From Sporichthya polymorpha DSM 43042 (GTDB lineage: Bacteria > Actinomycetota > Actinomycetes > Sporichthyales > Sporichthyaceae), in assembly GCF_000384115.1 (NCBI RefSeq), contig NZ_KB913029.1:62001-126000 (forward strand): a stretch of 64,000 bases of DNA, written 5' to 3'. Every line of letters begins with the position of its first letter. The first letter of the stretch is position 1. A program made the translations under genes and the position numbers. The notes below the pieces were generated by a model. The model saw nothing but the letters and a program-made list of their open reading frames with translations. It was not told the origin of the DNA and did not search any database. Positions 15,555-23,953 of this stretch are shown one piece after another.

Positions 15555-16366
15555 AGCAGCCCGCGACTCCGGGCGATGAAGACGGCCCGGGTCCGGGTAT
15601 GGGCTTCGAGGCGGCGCATCGCGTCGTGGACGTAGGTCTTGACCGTCGCGTCGGCGAGACCGGTGCGCTCCGCGATCTCACGGTTGGTCAGGCCGTCGCC
15701 GACGAGCCGGAGGATCTGGGCCTGACGGGTCGTCAACGGGCTCGGGCCGTCGGCCGAAGCCGGTTCGGCGTCGTCCCGGGTGAGGGCGAGGACGGCGCGC
15801 TCCAGGCGGGGGCGCAGGGGGCTCGGGCCGAGCGCCTCGGCGACGGCGCGCAGTTCGGCGACGACACCGGTGGGCACGCCGTTGGTCCGGTCGGCGGCGG
15901 GAAGCATGTGCTCGAGGTCGCGCTCGACGGTCCGGGCGACGTGTTCCGCGGCGCGGATGGCCGACTCCCCCAGCGGCTGGGAGCGGGACGCCGCGTACAG
16001 GACCGCGACGACCTCGTCGGAGTGCCGGACGGGCGCCGCGAGGGCCGAGACGAGCCCTTCGTGCTGCACCGCGCGGTCGTACTCGTGGGTGATCAGGCGG
16101 GAGCCGGTGTAGTCGTCCACGACAACGGCCCGGCCGCCGGCGACGGCCTTGCCCCCGAGCCCCGTGCCGGGATGCACCACGAGACCTTCGAGCGCGGGCG
16201 TCCGCAGACCCGAGACCTGACTGATGACGACCGCCGGCTTCCCGGTGCCGTCGTCCTCCACCGCACCGCCGAACACCACCGGGAGACCGGTGAGCTCCTG
16301 CAGCAGACCGAGACGTTGCCGCACCGCCTGGCGGACCACCGCCGTCGTCGCTGCGCCCACGCCCAC
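15551..16366 (-). CDS. GAF-LuxR transcriptional regulator
   Basis: A 271-residue regulator. A GAF sensor domain covers about residues 15-150, with the block GLGGKAVAGGRAVVVDDYTG and HEYDRAVQHEGLVSALAAPV. A LuxR-type HTH (about 205-265) contains LTTRQAQILRLVGDGLTNRE and ATVKTYVHDAMRRLEAH. It has no receiver domain, so it responds directly to a ligand. It is a paralog of the protein at 35650-36522, sharing the GLGGKA and HEG/KEGL segments. In actinobacteria such GAF-LuxR proteins often neighbour acyl-CoA or solvent-metabolism genes. Confidence 0.87.
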   Translation of the reverse strand: MGVGAATTAVVRQAVRQRLGLLQELTGLPVVFGGAVEDDGTGKPAVVISQVSGLRTPALEGLVVHPGTGLGGKAVAGGRAVVVDDYTGSRLITHEYDRAVQHEGLVSALAAPVRHSDEVVAVLYAASRSQPLGESAIRAAEHVARTVERDLEHMLPAADRTNGVPTGVVAELRAVAEALGPSPLRPRLERAVLALTRDDAEPASADGPSPLTTRQAQILRLVGDGLTNREIAERTGLADATVKTYVHDAMRRLEAHTRTRAVFIARSRGLL

Positions 16367-16432
16367 CTCCGGACCACGTGCTGCTGTTCGCCGGCGGGCG
16401 CAGCGCCACGCTAATCGACCGCGGCGGCTTCG

Positions 16433-16475
16433 CGGAACTCAAGATCCTCCGAAAGGAGGGATCCGCCGCCGCCCG
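16433..16475. terminator. Hairpin with GAAA tetraloop downstream of the secreted-protein gene
   Basis: A CCTCC-GAAA-GGAGG stem, extended by flanking GAT/ATC and GGCGG/CCGCC pairs, lies 22 bp past the stop of the minus-strand gene at 16497 and upstream of the GAF-LuxR gene. It could be a terminator. The exposed GGAGG resembles a ribosome-binding site but no gene follows it. Confidence 0.35.
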
Positions 16476-16496
16476 TTGGAGCGGAGGACGAAACCG

Positions 16497-16976
16497 CTAC
16501 GGCCGGACGGCGCAGCTCGCGACCACCCGAGGCCCGTTCTTGATCCGGAACGTCACCTGAGCCACGACGCGCTCGACGTCCGCGCCGTTGCTGCGCGGGT
16601 TGAGCCGCCACGTCGCCGGCGAGGAGTGCCGGCTCACCGCGGACGCCGAGCCGATCATCCCGCCGCCGGAGCTGCGGGGCTCGTTCTCGACGCTGAGAAC
16701 GATGCGCCGCACGTCGACGCGGCGGTTGTCCGTCGCCCGGACACGGATGCGGCGGACGTCGTCGCTGCCGCGCTCCCGCAGCCGCAGCTTCACCTTGATC
16801 CGCAGGGTGGTGTTCCTCGGCGCCTCGAAGCTGCAGACGCGGGTGACCGCCGGGCCCGCCGCGGCGGCCGCCCCGGTCGTCGGGGCTGCCGCCGCGGGAA
16901 CCGCGACCACGCCGGCGACCAGCGCGCCCGTCACCACCACCGGACCGAACGCCGAGAAGATCGTCATGGCGGACAC
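16497..16976 (-). CDS. Hypothetical secreted protein
   Basis: A protein of about 157-159 residues with a signal peptide (MTIFSAFGPVVVTGALVAGV..., cleavage near AAA). The mature domain is rich in Arg and beta-strand pattern (TTLRIKVKLRLRERGSDDVR, then VDVRRIVLSVENEPR) and has two cysteines, one near the start (VCSFEAP) and one near the end (SCAVRP), which may form a disulfide. No family is recognised. The start is GTG 16976 or ATG 16967; the latter gives a cleaner signal peptide. It stands alone upstream of the GAF-LuxR gene. Confidence 0.6.
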   Translation of the reverse strand: MSAMTIFSAFGPVVVTGALVAGVVAVPAAAAPTTGAAAAAGPAVTRVCSFEAPRNTTLRIKVKLRLRERGSDDVRRIRVRATDNRRVDVRRIVLSVENEPRSSGGGMIGSASAVSRHSSPATWRLNPRSNGADVERVVAQVTFRIKNGPRVVASCAVRP

Positions 16977-17001
16977 GTAATCACAGATGTGTAAGGGGCT
17001 T

Positions 17002-18639
17002 CTAAACGTTCACTTTGGTCTGGGACAGGTCACGGTCGGCGACGTCGGGAACGGTCTCCTCCGGCTCGGCCGGAGGCACGAGGTGGCCGTGCTCGACGGC
17101 CGCCTGGGCCGCGGGCTTGAGGCCGAAGAACGCGAAGCCGGCGACGAAGGTCGCGAGCACCGCCGCGATCGCGGTCGAGAGCCGCATGCCGTCGACGAAC
17201 GCGTGGTCGGCCATGTCGAGCAGCGCGTAAGCGACGTCCGCGGGCAGGTCCGCGGCCGCGGCCACGGCACCACCGAGGGTGTCGCGGGCGTCGGCCGCCG
17301 CCTCCGGGGGAACGCCGGCCGGCATCTCGTCCAGCCCGTTGCGGTACATCGTCACGCCGACGCTGCCGAAGATCGCGATGCCCAGCGCACCACCGAGCTC
17401 GGCCGCGGTCTCGGAGATGCCCGAGGCCGCACCGGCCTTCTCCGGCGGCGCGGAGCCGACGATCAGCTCGGTCGTCAGACCGAAGACCGGACCCATGCCG
17501 AGGGAGATGATCACCGAACCGATCACCGCGATCGCCAGGCCCCGGTCGCCGTTGTCGGCGCTGACGCCGATCAGGACGTAGAGGCCGAGCGCCGCCACGG
17601 CCAGACCCGTGCCGACGAGCTGCGGCGGGGTGACGCGGTGCGCCAGACGGGGCGTCATCTGCGAGGTGACGACGAAGCCGGCGGCCCCGGGCAGACCCCA
17701 GAGCCCCGCCTCCAGCGGTGAGAGCCCGAGCACGAGCTGCAGGTACTGGAAGACGAAGATGAAGTACCCGACCATCATGAAGATCGCGAAGAAGTTCACC
17801 GTCAGCGCGCTGTTGAACGAGCGCACGGCGAACAGGCTCACGTCGATCATCGGGTTCTCGAGCCGCTGCTGCCGGTAGACCCAGGCCACGCCGACGAGCA
17901 GACCGACCGTGATCGAGACGTTCGCGGTATCGGAGTACCCGTGCGCCGCGATCTCCTTGATGCCGTAGACGACGCCGAGGACGGCGACGACCGACATGGC
18001 CGCGCTGAGCACGTCGAGGCGGCCCGCGTTCGGGTCCTTGTACTCGGGCAGGACGCGCGGCCCGAGGACCAGCAACGCACCCATGACCGGCAGGGCGAGC
18101 AGGAACACCGAGCCCCACCAGAAGAACTCGAGCATCGTGCCGCCGACGACCGGACCGACGACGGAGCCGGCGGAGAACGCCGCGATCCACCACGCGATCG
18201 CGATCCCGCGCTGCTTGGGGTCGGGGAACATGTGGAAGATCAGCGACAGCGTCGACGGGGCGATCGTCGCGCCGGACAGGCCGAGCAGCGCGCGGCTGAC
18301 GATGAGCATCTCCGCGCTGTTGGAGAACGCGGCGAGGATCGAGGTCAGGCCGAAGCAGACGGCGCCGATCATCAGCAGCTTGCGGCGACCGATCCGGTCG
18401 CCGAGCGTCCCCATGACGACCAGCGCGCCCGCGACCATGAAGCCGTAGACGTCGATGATCCAGAGCAGCTCGGTGCTCGTGGGGTTCAGGTCCTCGGAGA
18501 TCTCCGGCACCGCGAGGTGCAGGACGGTGAGGTCCATGACGTAGAGCAGGCACGCCAGGGCAAGCACGGCCAGGCCGACCCACTCCTTGCGCCCGGCCTG
18601 GGGCGGGGCGTCGTTCGTGGCGACGTCGATGGCTGACAC
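17002..18639 (-). CDS. MFS drug transporter, DHA2 (14-TM, EmrB/QacA) family
   Basis: A 545-residue major-facilitator protein with about 14 hydrophobic segments. Near the first loop it carries MDLTVLHLAVPEISEDL (motif D1-like), then GTLGDRIGRRKLLMIG (motif A). The GTG at 18639 is preferred since AGGAG precedes it; the open frame continues upstream without a ribosome-binding site. It probably exports cationic drugs or dyes using the proton gradient. No dedicated regulator adjoins it; the LOG-family gene upstream on the same strand ends 119 bp before it. Confidence 0.88.
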   Translation of the reverse strand: MSAIDVATNDAPPQAGRKEWVGLAVLALACLLYVMDLTVLHLAVPEISEDLNPTSTELLWIIDVYGFMVAGALVVMGTLGDRIGRRKLLMIGAVCFGLTSILAAFSNSAEMLIVSRALLGLSGATIAPSTLSLIFHMFPDPKQRGIAIAWWIAAFSAGSVVGPVVGGTMLEFFWWGSVFLLALPVMGALLVLGPRVLPEYKDPNAGRLDVLSAAMSVVAVLGVVYGIKEIAAHGYSDTANVSITVGLLVGVAWVYRQQRLENPMIDVSLFAVRSFNSALTVNFFAIFMMVGYFIFVFQYLQLVLGLSPLEAGLWGLPGAAGFVVTSQMTPRLAHRVTPPQLVGTGLAVAALGLYVLIGVSADNGDRGLAIAVIGSVIISLGMGPVFGLTTELIVGSAPPEKAGAASGISETAAELGGALGIAIFGSVGVTMYRNGLDEMPAGVPPEAAADARDTLGGAVAAAADLPADVAYALLDMADHAFVDGMRLSTAIAAVLATFVAGFAFFGLKPAAQAAVEHGHLVPPAEPEETVPDVADRDLSQTKVNV

Positions 18640-18758
18640 GGGGTGCTCCTGTCGTTCCGGACGGCGCCGATCGGGCGCCTCGAACATGGTGCTGACTAGG
18701 ACCGACAACCGCACCTGAATTCATCGGTGCCCGGCGGTGACCTGGGCCACCGCGGAGG

Positions 18759-19259
18759 TCAGACGCCGCCCGCGGCCAGGCGCAGGGCCTCCTCCGCCGC
18801 CTCCTTGGGCGAACCGGCGGGAACGCAGCCGGGGAGCAGGTCCTCGTGCGGGTAGCTCGCGAGCAGCACCACGGGCTTGCCGAGGCGGACGGCGAGCGCG
18901 ATCTCGCTCAGCGTCCCCGGGCTGCGGCCGATCGCGACGACGGCGTCGGCGGTCTGGACGACGAGCAGGTTGCGGCCCTGGCCGAGCCCGGTGGCCACGG
19001 CGACGTCGACGAAGGGGTTGGCGGTCCGGCGGTCGGTTCCGGGCAGCAGGCCGAGCGTCAGGCCCTCACCGAGGTGCGCGCCCTCGCAGGCCCCGTGCAT
19101 GACGCCGCCGAGGCCGCCGGTGACGACGACCGCACCGCCCACCGCGAGAAGCCGGCCGACGCCGCGGGCGAGCTGGAGCTCCCGCTCGTCGGCCTCCTCG
19201 GGGCCGACGACGGCGATCTGACGCCGTGCCGCCGCGGCGCGGCTGCTCTGCTCGGTCAC
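18759..19259 (-). CDS. LOG/SLOG-family (TIGR00725-type) nucleotide-binding protein
   Basis: A 166-residue Rossmann-like protein. It carries GGLGGVMHGACEGA near residue 48 and the PGG.GT..E-like motif as SPGTLSEIALA near residue 113. These features place it among the TIGR00725/SLOG proteins related to the cytokinin-activating LOG phosphoribohydrolases. Bacterial members of this subgroup have no settled function, and cleavage of a nucleotide 5'-monophosphate base is the best guess. It is followed by a TetR gene on the same strand. Confidence 0.8.
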   Translation of the reverse strand: MTEQSSRAAAARRQIAVVGPEEADERELQLARGVGRLLAVGGAVVVTGGLGGVMHGACEGAHLGEGLTLGLLPGTDRRTANPFVDVAVATGLGQGRNLLVVQTADAVVAIGRSPGTLSEIALAVRLGKPVVLLASYPHEDLLPGCVPAGSPKEAAEEALRLAAGGV

Positions 19260-19295
19260 CCGCCCATTCTCGTGGGTGGTTCGGCCGACGCGGCG

Positions 19296-19880
19296 TCAGG
19301 CTCGCGCGAGCAGGGTCCGGGCGACGATCAGGGCGCGAAGCTGCTCGCTCACGGCGAAGAGGGGATCGATCGAGCGCGAGGCCCGGCAGAGCCCGACGGC
19401 GCCGGTGATTCCGGACATCACGGTCGTCGCGAGAGCGTCGGCCTCGGTCGCTGACCATCCGTCAGCGGTGAATGCGGCGGCGATGGTGCGGCACCAGCCG
19501 GTGAGGATCCCGGCGGCCTTCGCCGTCAGGGCCGCGCCGTCGGGGCCGGCGTCCCCGGCGGTCGGGACGACCGGGCAGCCGGCGCGAAAGTCGGAGTCCT
19601 CCAGGACGCGGGTCCAGAAGGTGACCAGCCGGGTCAGGACCGCGTCGGGGCCCTTCTGCGCCGCACGCTCGAGCATCCCCGTGAAGGTCTCGCCGGCGTA
19701 GGTGAGCGCCTCGTCGATCAGCTGGGTCCGGCCCGCCGGGAAGTGGTGGTAGACCGACCCGCGCGGGGCCCCGCTGCGCGCGAGCACCTCGTCGACGGTC
19801 ACGCCCGCGGCGCCGCGTTCACGCATCACCTCGATGGTCGCGACCAGCATCTTCTGCCGGGTCTGTCCGCGCGGGGCCAT
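19296..19880 (-). CDS. TetR-family regulator, LmrA/YxaF type
   Basis: A 194-residue repressor. The HTH lies at about residues 10-50 (GVTVDEVLARSGAPRGSVYH, HHFPAGRTQL), and the C-terminal domain contains FRAGCPVVPTAGDAG, the hallmark of the LmrA/YxaF-like TetR group. It begins ATG at 19880. A CCATA-N9-TATGG element overlaps the start, which may be its own operator. The SRPBCC gene upstream and the divergent LLM oxidoreductase are likely targets, since a related CTATGG palindrome sits between them. Confidence 0.87.
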   Translation of the reverse strand: MAPRGQTRQKMLVATIEVMRERGAAGVTVDEVLARSGAPRGSVYHHFPAGRTQLIDEALTYAGETFTGMLERAAQKGPDAVLTRLVTFWTRVLEDSDFRAGCPVVPTAGDAGPDGAALTAKAAGILTGWCRTIAAAFTADGWSATEADALATTVMSGITGAVGLCRASRSIDPLFAVSEQLRALIVARTLLARA

Positions 19881-19903
19881 AACTCAATTCTATGGGCTGG
19901 GGC

Positions 19904-20401
19904 CTACTTCGGGCCGAGAAGCTGGGCGATGCCGTCCAGGTTGGCCGTCATCCCGGCGCGCCACTCCTCCAGACGCCGAGCGATGATGCGGCCCTCCTTG
20001 TCCGGCATCGCGAGGATCGCGGGCGTCAGGCCGGAGGGTGCCGGGCCCATGCGCCCCCACTGGCGGACGGTCGTCGCGTCCCGCCCGGGCTCGACCTCGA
20101 AGCCCCAGGACGAGCTCACCGCGCCGTCCTCGTGGACGACCTGCCAGACCCAGCGCCGGCCGTCCTCCACCTCGCTGACCAGGCAGGTCGTGGTCCAGTC
20201 GCCCATGACGTCGTTGCAGTTGTGGCCGCAGAAGCGGTTGCCGACCGCGACGCCGGTGGCCCCGTCGAGCCACTCGGCGGCCTTGAGCTCGGGCGAGAAG
20301 CGCGCCGGCAGCGCGATGTCGGTGACCAGCTCCCAGACCGCGTCGGGCGGGGCGGCCACGCGCGTCGAACACTCCGTCGTCGGACAGTCGCGGTACCGCA
20401 C
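19904..20401 (-). CDS. SRPBCC-family (START/Bet v1-like) protein
   Basis: A 165-residue protein of the SRPBCC ligand-binding fold. The opening (VRYRDCPTTECSTRVAAPPD, then AVWELVTDIALPARFSPEL) is the usual one of the polyketide cyclase/dehydrase-like subgroup. The start is taken as the GTG at 20401 because GGAGGAGG lies 6 nt before it; an ATG at 20446 sits inside the palindrome at 20430-20449 and is less likely. It presumably binds a small hydrophobic molecule. It is cotranscribed with the TetR gene 23 bp downstream and is divergent from the LLM oxidoreductase. Confidence 0.8.
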   Translation of the reverse strand: MRYRDCPTTECSTRVAAPPDAVWELVTDIALPARFSPELKAAEWLDGATGVAVGNRFCGHNCNDVMGDWTTTCLVSEVEDGRRWVWQVVHEDGAVSSSWGFEVEPGRDATTVRQWGRMGPAPSGLTPAILAMPDKEGRIIARRLEEWRAGMTANLDGIAQLLGPK

Positions 20402-20429
20402 GAGCGGCCTCCTCCGGGTCGGGACCCCT

Positions 20430-20449
20430 ACTATGGGATTCACCATAGT
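20430..20449. promoter_or_regulatory. Candidate operator between SRPBCC and LLM genes
   Basis: A perfect 7+7 inverted repeat, ACTATGG-GATTCA-CCATAGT, lies midway between the divergent starts at 20401 and 20474. The half-site CTATGG also occurs at 19890-19895 by the TetR start. The arrangement fits a TetR site controlling both directions. Confidence 0.5.
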
Positions 20450-20473
20450 CTTGGCCGACGAGAGGTGACTACC

Positions 20474-21493
20474 GTGCGGGTCGGCGCGCTGGTGCAGCCC
20501 CAGGTCCCCGGAGCCGTCGAGTTCGCGCGGCGGGCGGAGGCTCTCGGCGTCGCGTCGTTGTGGACCCCGGAGACGTGGGGCTACGACGCCCTCACCGGCC
20601 TGGCGTGGATCGCCGCGCACACGCGCACTCTCGAGGTCGGCACCTTCGTCGTGCAGCTCGGCTCGCGCAGCCCCGCGCTGCTGGCGTCCTCGGCGCTGAG
20701 CCTGCAGGCGCTGTCGGCCGGGCGGTTCCGGCTCGGCATCGGGGTCTCCGGCCCCGGCGTGATGGAGGGCTGGCACGGCGTCCGGTTCTCACGGCCCGTG
20801 CAGACGACGCGGGAGACGATCGAGATCGTCCGGCAGGTCGCCCGCGGCGAGAAGCTCGTGCACCCCGGCGAGGTGTACCCGCTCCCCCTGCCGGACAGCC
20901 GCGGGAAGGCGATCACCCCGGACCTGGGGCCCGCGCACGTCCCGATCTACGTCGCCGCCCTCGGGCCGCGGAACCTCGCGGTCACCGGCGAACTGGCGGA
21001 CGGCTGGCTCGGCAACGCCTTCGTCCCCGAGCAGGCGCAGGTGTTCCTCGGTCCGATCGCCGAGGGCGCCGCCCGGGCCGGCCGCGCGCTCGCCGACCTC
21101 GACCTCGTCGCGCCGGTCGCGCTGGAGATCGCGATCGACGAGGCTGACGCCGCCCGCCGCGTCCGCCGGCACGCGGACGGGTACGCGTTCACGATCGGCG
21201 CGATGGGATCCGGCTCGACGAACTTCTACAACGAGGCCTTCACCCGGCTCGGGTACGGCGACGAGGTGGCCGAGGTCGCCCGGCTGTGGAAGGAGAGGCG
21301 CCGCGACGAGGCGGCCGCCGCGGTCCCTCTCGCGCTCGGGGCGCTGACCAATCTCGTCGGGACGCGGGAGCAGATCGCGTCGCGGGTGACGGAGTATCAG
21401 AAAGCGGGGATCACGACGTTGCTGGCGAAGACGTCCGGCTCGTGGGACGAGCAGCTCGCGGCGCTGCGGGTGCTCGTGGAGCTCACGGGCTGA
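20474..21493 (+). CDS. LLM-class flavin/F420-dependent oxidoreductase
   Basis: A 339-residue luciferase-like monooxygenase (TIM barrel). It begins [20 protein letters not shown] with the early block [36 protein letters not shown] and [20 protein letters not shown] follow, as in the actinobacterial F420-linked subgroup, and [20 protein letters not shown] is the mid-protein strand. The GTG at 20474 follows GAGAGG; another GTG lies three codons earlier. It probably oxidises or reduces a small molecule with F420 or FMN, and the divergent SRPBCC protein may bind the same compound. Confidence 0.87.
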   Translation: MRVGALVQPQVPGAVEFARRAEALGVASLWTPETWGYDALTGLAWIAAHTRTLEVGTFVVQLGSRSPALLASSALSLQALSAGRFRLGIGVSGPGVMEGWHGVRFSRPVQTTRETIEIVRQVARGEKLVHPGEVYPLPLPDSRGKAITPDLGPAHVPIYVAALGPRNLAVTGELADGWLGNAFVPEQAQVFLGPIAEGAARAGRALADLDLVAPVALEIAIDEADAARRVRRHADGYAFTIGAMGSGSTNFYNEAFTRLGYGDEVAEVARLWKERRRDEAAAAVPLALGALTNLVGTREQIASRVTEYQKAGITTLLAKTSGSWDEQLAALRVLVELTG

Positions 21494-21929
21494 CGGCCAT
21501 CGCGGCGAGCATGCCGCGGGTGGCGAGCTGGTCCGCGAGCTCGTTGTCGGCGACGCCGTCGTGGCCCTTGACCCAGTGCCAGTGCACCTCGTGCTGGTCG
21601 CACGCGGACTGAAGCCGCTGCCACAGGTCGACGTTCTTGACCGGCTGCTTGGCCGCAGTCAGCCAGCCGTTGCGCTCCCACGAGCGCATCCAGCTGGTGA
21701 TCCCGTTCCGGACGTACGTGGAGTCCGTGTACAGCTGCACGACCACCGGCCGGGTGAGCGCCTCCAGCGCCATGATCGGCGCGGTGAGCTCCATGCGGTT
21801 GTTGGTCGTGGTGCCCGGGTCCCCACCGAAGAGCTCGCGCATGTGGTCGCCGTAGCGCAGCACCGCACCCCAACCGCCGGGGCCCGGGTTGGGCGTGCAG
21901 CCGCCGTCGGTGTGAATGACGACGTTCAT
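21483..21929 (-). CDS. rnhA: Ribonuclease HI
   Basis: A 148-residue RNase HI that degrades the RNA strand of RNA-DNA hybrids. The carboxylate catalytic residues are visible: D in [17 protein letters not shown] in [14 protein letters not shown] in [13 protein letters not shown], and the final D in DNELADQLA preceded by the mobile His in VKGHDGVA. The length is typical of free-standing bacterial RNase HI. Its start overlaps the preceding gene by 4 bp (ATGA). It overlaps the convergent LLM gene by 11 bp at the 3' ends. Confidence 0.95.
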   Translation of the reverse strand: MNVVIHTDGGCTPNPGPGGWGAVLRYGDHMRELFGGDPGTTTNNRMELTAPIMALEALTRPVVVQLYTDSTYVRNGITSWMRSWERNGWLTAAKQPVKNVDLWQRLQSACDQHEVHWHWVKGHDGVADNELADQLATRGMLAAMAVSP

Positions 21930-22390
21930 GCCTGCTTCGCCAGCACGTCGGCGCTGTCGCGCGCGGCGATGAGCTCGCCGATGCGGCGCTGCCCGTCGAG
22001 GATCAGCTGCCGGTACTCCCCCTGCTGGCCGCCACCGGCCGGGATGTGGCTGGTGAAGGCGACCGAGTCCGCCAGGGCGCGCGCCGCGTCGTCGAACCGG
22101 CCCGCCCGCCGGTACCCGTCCGCCAGGTTGAGCTGCAGGGAGGGGATGAAGCCCGCGACCGTCAGCGTCGGGTGGATCTCCTGCAGGGCCTCGTCGGTGA
22201 CCTGGTCGGCGAGCATCAGGGCGATCTCGTCCCACCGGATCTCAGACTCCAGGTCCCGCTGCACGTCCGCGAGGTAGTGGGCGACGACCAGGCGCCGTGC
22301 GTGGTCCCGCACGTCGAGGGAGTCCCAGAGGGCTTCGAGACTCCCGGACGGCCCGGTTAGCGCCGCCCCCAGGCGCTCCAGGAAGGTCAT
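21926..22390 (-). CDS. Hypothetical protein coupled to rnhA
   Basis: A 154-residue, probably all-helical protein ([20 protein letters not shown]..., later [20 protein letters not shown]), where the second segment looks like a single TPR unit. No family is recognised. The start is ATG 22390 (GGGTGGG upstream) rather than an earlier in-frame start. It is translationally coupled to rnhA by an ATGA overlap. The gene order suggests a housekeeping role, possibly with a small internal TPR function. Confidence 0.65.
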   Translation of the reverse strand: MTFLERLGAALTGPSGSLEALWDSLDVRDHARRLVVAHYLADVQRDLESEIRWDEIALMLADQVTDEALQEIHPTLTVAGFIPSLQLNLADGYRRAGRFDDAARALADSVAFTSHIPAGGGQQGEYRQLILDGQRRIGELIAARDSADVLAKQA

Positions 22391-22412
22391 GGGACCCACC
22401 CTAGGACGTTCC

Positions 22413-22898
22413 TCAGTACTCACCCTTGATGACGAAGTACGACCCGCGGATCGTCCCGGCGAGCTTCGACTTCTGGCGGGCGAACTTGAACGTGTCCGCG
22501 AGCTCGGCCGGGACCTCCATGCCGTCGGAGAGCTTGAACCCGACGGCCCGCTTCCCGCCCGGCTCCAGCGTGTAGAGCACGTTGATCGACAGACCCGACT
22601 CGTAGAAGACGTACGTCCAGCGCATCCCCTCGACCTCGAACGAGGTCGCCTCCAGCGGCTGGGAGCCGATCACGATGTCGCGCTCGTCCTTCAGGATCTG
22701 GTGCACGTACGCGATCGCCTTCTTCGCCTTCGCCGCCGGCTCGGTCGCGAACTCGTGCCCGTACTTGTTCTGGAAGTACCGCGCCTCGTTCGCCCGCAGC
22801 CCCGCCAGCGCCTCCGCCACCGGCGACGACTCCAGCCCCGCGGTCGAGACGTTCACGAAATCCACGACAGTCGGCATGGCCCCGATTGTGGTGCTCAT
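22413..22898 (-). CDS. Hypothetical protein
   Basis: A 161-residue soluble protein, MSTTIGAMPTVVDFVNVSTA..., with a helical region EARYFQNKYGHEFATEPAAK and a beta-rich second half (FEVEGMRWTYVFYESGLSIN, GTIRGSYFVIKGEY). It resembles no named family. The start at ATG 22898 has GGGACGAG just upstream; Met8 (22877) is an alternative. It lies upstream of the rnhA pair on the same strand with a 22-bp gap. A long inverted repeat at 22918-23010 occupies its promoter region. Confidence 0.6.
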   Translation of the reverse strand: MSTTIGAMPTVVDFVNVSTAGLESSPVAEALAGLRANEARYFQNKYGHEFATEPAAKAKKAIAYVHQILKDERDIVIGSQPLEATSFEVEGMRWTYVFYESGLSINVLYTLEPGGKRAVGFKLSDGMEVPAELADTFKFARQKSKLAGTIRGSYFVIKGEY

Positions 22899-22917
22899 CT
22901 CGTCCCCGCGCACCCCG

Positions 22918-23010
22918 CCGCCCCAGTGAGCGACAGGGTTGCAACGAAAGTGGCGAGGATCGGCCGCGGCGTCGCCTCTGCTGTTGCAACTGTGTCGCTC
23001 AGTGGGGCGG
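22918..23010. repeat. Long imperfect inverted repeat in a divergent promoter region
   Basis: Two 28-bp arms (22918-22945 and 22983-23010) match at 25 of 28 positions. They end in GTTGCAAC, itself palindromic, and enclose a 37-bp GC-rich centre with its own GGCGA/TCGCC pairs. The element lies between the gene at 22898 (minus) and the one at 23054 (plus), upstream of both. It therefore cannot be an ordinary terminator for either. Confidence 0.75.
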
Positions 23011-23053
23011 AGGGCAGCCGACGGCGCTGCGGCGTCTTGGTTAAGCTCACGCG

Positions 23054-23509
23054 GTGCCTGCGTACCGATGCCGTTCCCACGACCGTTCCGACTGCCGCGA
23101 CGTCGTCTGCCGCCGGCAGGCCGAACGCGCCGGCCTGATCACCCCGGCCGCCGCCCGGCCCCGCAGCTCCGGCGGCAGCTCCGGCGGGGGCGCCCGTACG
23201 CCCGTGACCAGCGCCGCCGCGCAGGCCCGCACCCGCGCCCGCGCCGGTGAGCTCTGGCTCGGCCCCGCGACCGTCACGTACTCCTCCTACGGCCAGGTCA
23301 CCGGATCGACCGCCCACCTCCCCGGCGGCGTCTGCAAGGTGAGCGGCGAGAACCCGGACTCCACCGGTCTGTTCGAGGGCTGGGGCCGGATCGAGAACAC
23401 TCCGAACGCGATCGAGCAGCTGATCAGCGGCAACCCCGTGATGGCGACCGACGGCTCGGGTCTCATGGCCGTCCGGTTCTGCCAGTCCTGCAAGACCGTC
23501 CTCGGCTGA
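23054..23509 (+). CDS. Hypothetical Cys-containing protein
   Basis: A 151-residue protein starting with GTG. The N-terminus has a possible zinc knuckle (CRSHDRSDCRDVVCRRQ), then a Gly/Ser/Arg-rich linker (SSGGSSGGGARTP) around residues 38-48. The C-terminal domain includes ATVTYSSYGQVTGSTAHLPG and ends in FCQSCKTVLG. Together the four or five Cys may bind zinc. There is no recognised family. It is monocistronic, facing the repeat copy at 23571. Confidence 0.55.
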   Translation: MPAYRCRSHDRSDCRDVVCRRQAERAGLITPAAARPRSSGGSSGGGARTPVTSAAAQARTRARAGELWLGPATVTYSSYGQVTGSTAHLPGGVCKVSGENPDSTGLFEGWGRIENTPNAIEQLISGNPVMATDGSGLMAVRFCQSCKTVLG

Positions 23510-23570
23510 CCTCAACGTCGTCGAGGGTTTGCTCAGGACGCGGCGCCCGGAGGGCGACGGATCCCCCTAT

Positions 23571-23612
23571 CGTCCGAGGAATTGCGCGTCATAGCGCGCT
23601 ATTCCTCGGACG
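23571..23612. repeat. Palindromic hairpin repeat, copy 3
   Basis: 18-bp arms (CGTCCGAGGAAT then TGCGCG, with one mismatch) around the loop TCATAG. It can terminate the plus-strand gene ending at 23509 and the minus-strand remnants at 23623 onward. The outer arm CGTCCGAGGA is the family word, and the core is divergent. It pairs with copy 4 around the TA module. Confidence 0.8.
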
Positions 23613-23622
23613 GTAAGGCGAG

Positions 23623-23667
23623 TCAGACGTTGAAGCGGAACTCCACACAGTCTCGTCGCCGAACAAC
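23623..23667 (-). pseudogene. Degenerate duplicate of the ychF 3' end
   Basis: Read on the minus strand, these codons give VVRRRDCVEFRFNV followed by TGA. The true YchF end (24378) is VMRDGDVVEFRFNV. Ten of the 14 residues agree, and the terminal VEFRFNV is identical. The copy has no start and is preceded by the broken toxin gene. It marks a partial duplication of the ychF tail on the far side of the TA module. Confidence 0.7.
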
Positions 23668-23684
23668 ATCACGAACTCGGCGGA

Positions 23685-23953
23685 CTACCCCTGGATCGGT
23701 GGCTCCGCGGATCGCCGCGAGACGGCTCCTTCGACCGACGCCGGGTCGCAGCGGTAGCTCACCACAGCCAGCACCAGGATCTGATCCTGATCGAGACGCC
23801 GGACTCGGGGAACGACTCGAGCCGATCGAACTGTTCGGCCAGCCGGGCGCGGAATCGTGCGGGCAGACCCGGGTCGCGGCTTCCGTAGTAGTCCAGGATC
23901 TCGGCGAGGTCTCCCGCCACGCCCGGGCGAAAGACCAGGCGACGGCCCGTCAC
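23685..23953 (-). pseudogene. ParE/RelE-type toxin gene, internally deleted and frameshifted
   Basis: The first 64 codons (from GTG 23953) read as a ParE-like toxin start, with FRPGVAGDLAEILDYYGSRD and FDRLESFPESGV, then run into SIRIRSWCWLW and a stop. The expected C-terminal strand DQILVLAVVSYRCDPASVEG continues in another frame just downstream. The middle strands, which in this family carry the basic catalytic or binding residues, are missing. The junction lies in the short repeat GATCAGGATCAG, typical of slippage deletion. The start overlaps the antitoxin stop (GTGA). The toxin should be inactive. Confidence 0.75.

Noticed and set aside
16378-16560. Small plus-strand frame beside the GAF-LuxR gene
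   Set aside because: No ribosome-binding site, no motif, and it covers a hairpin and the end of the secreted-protein gene.
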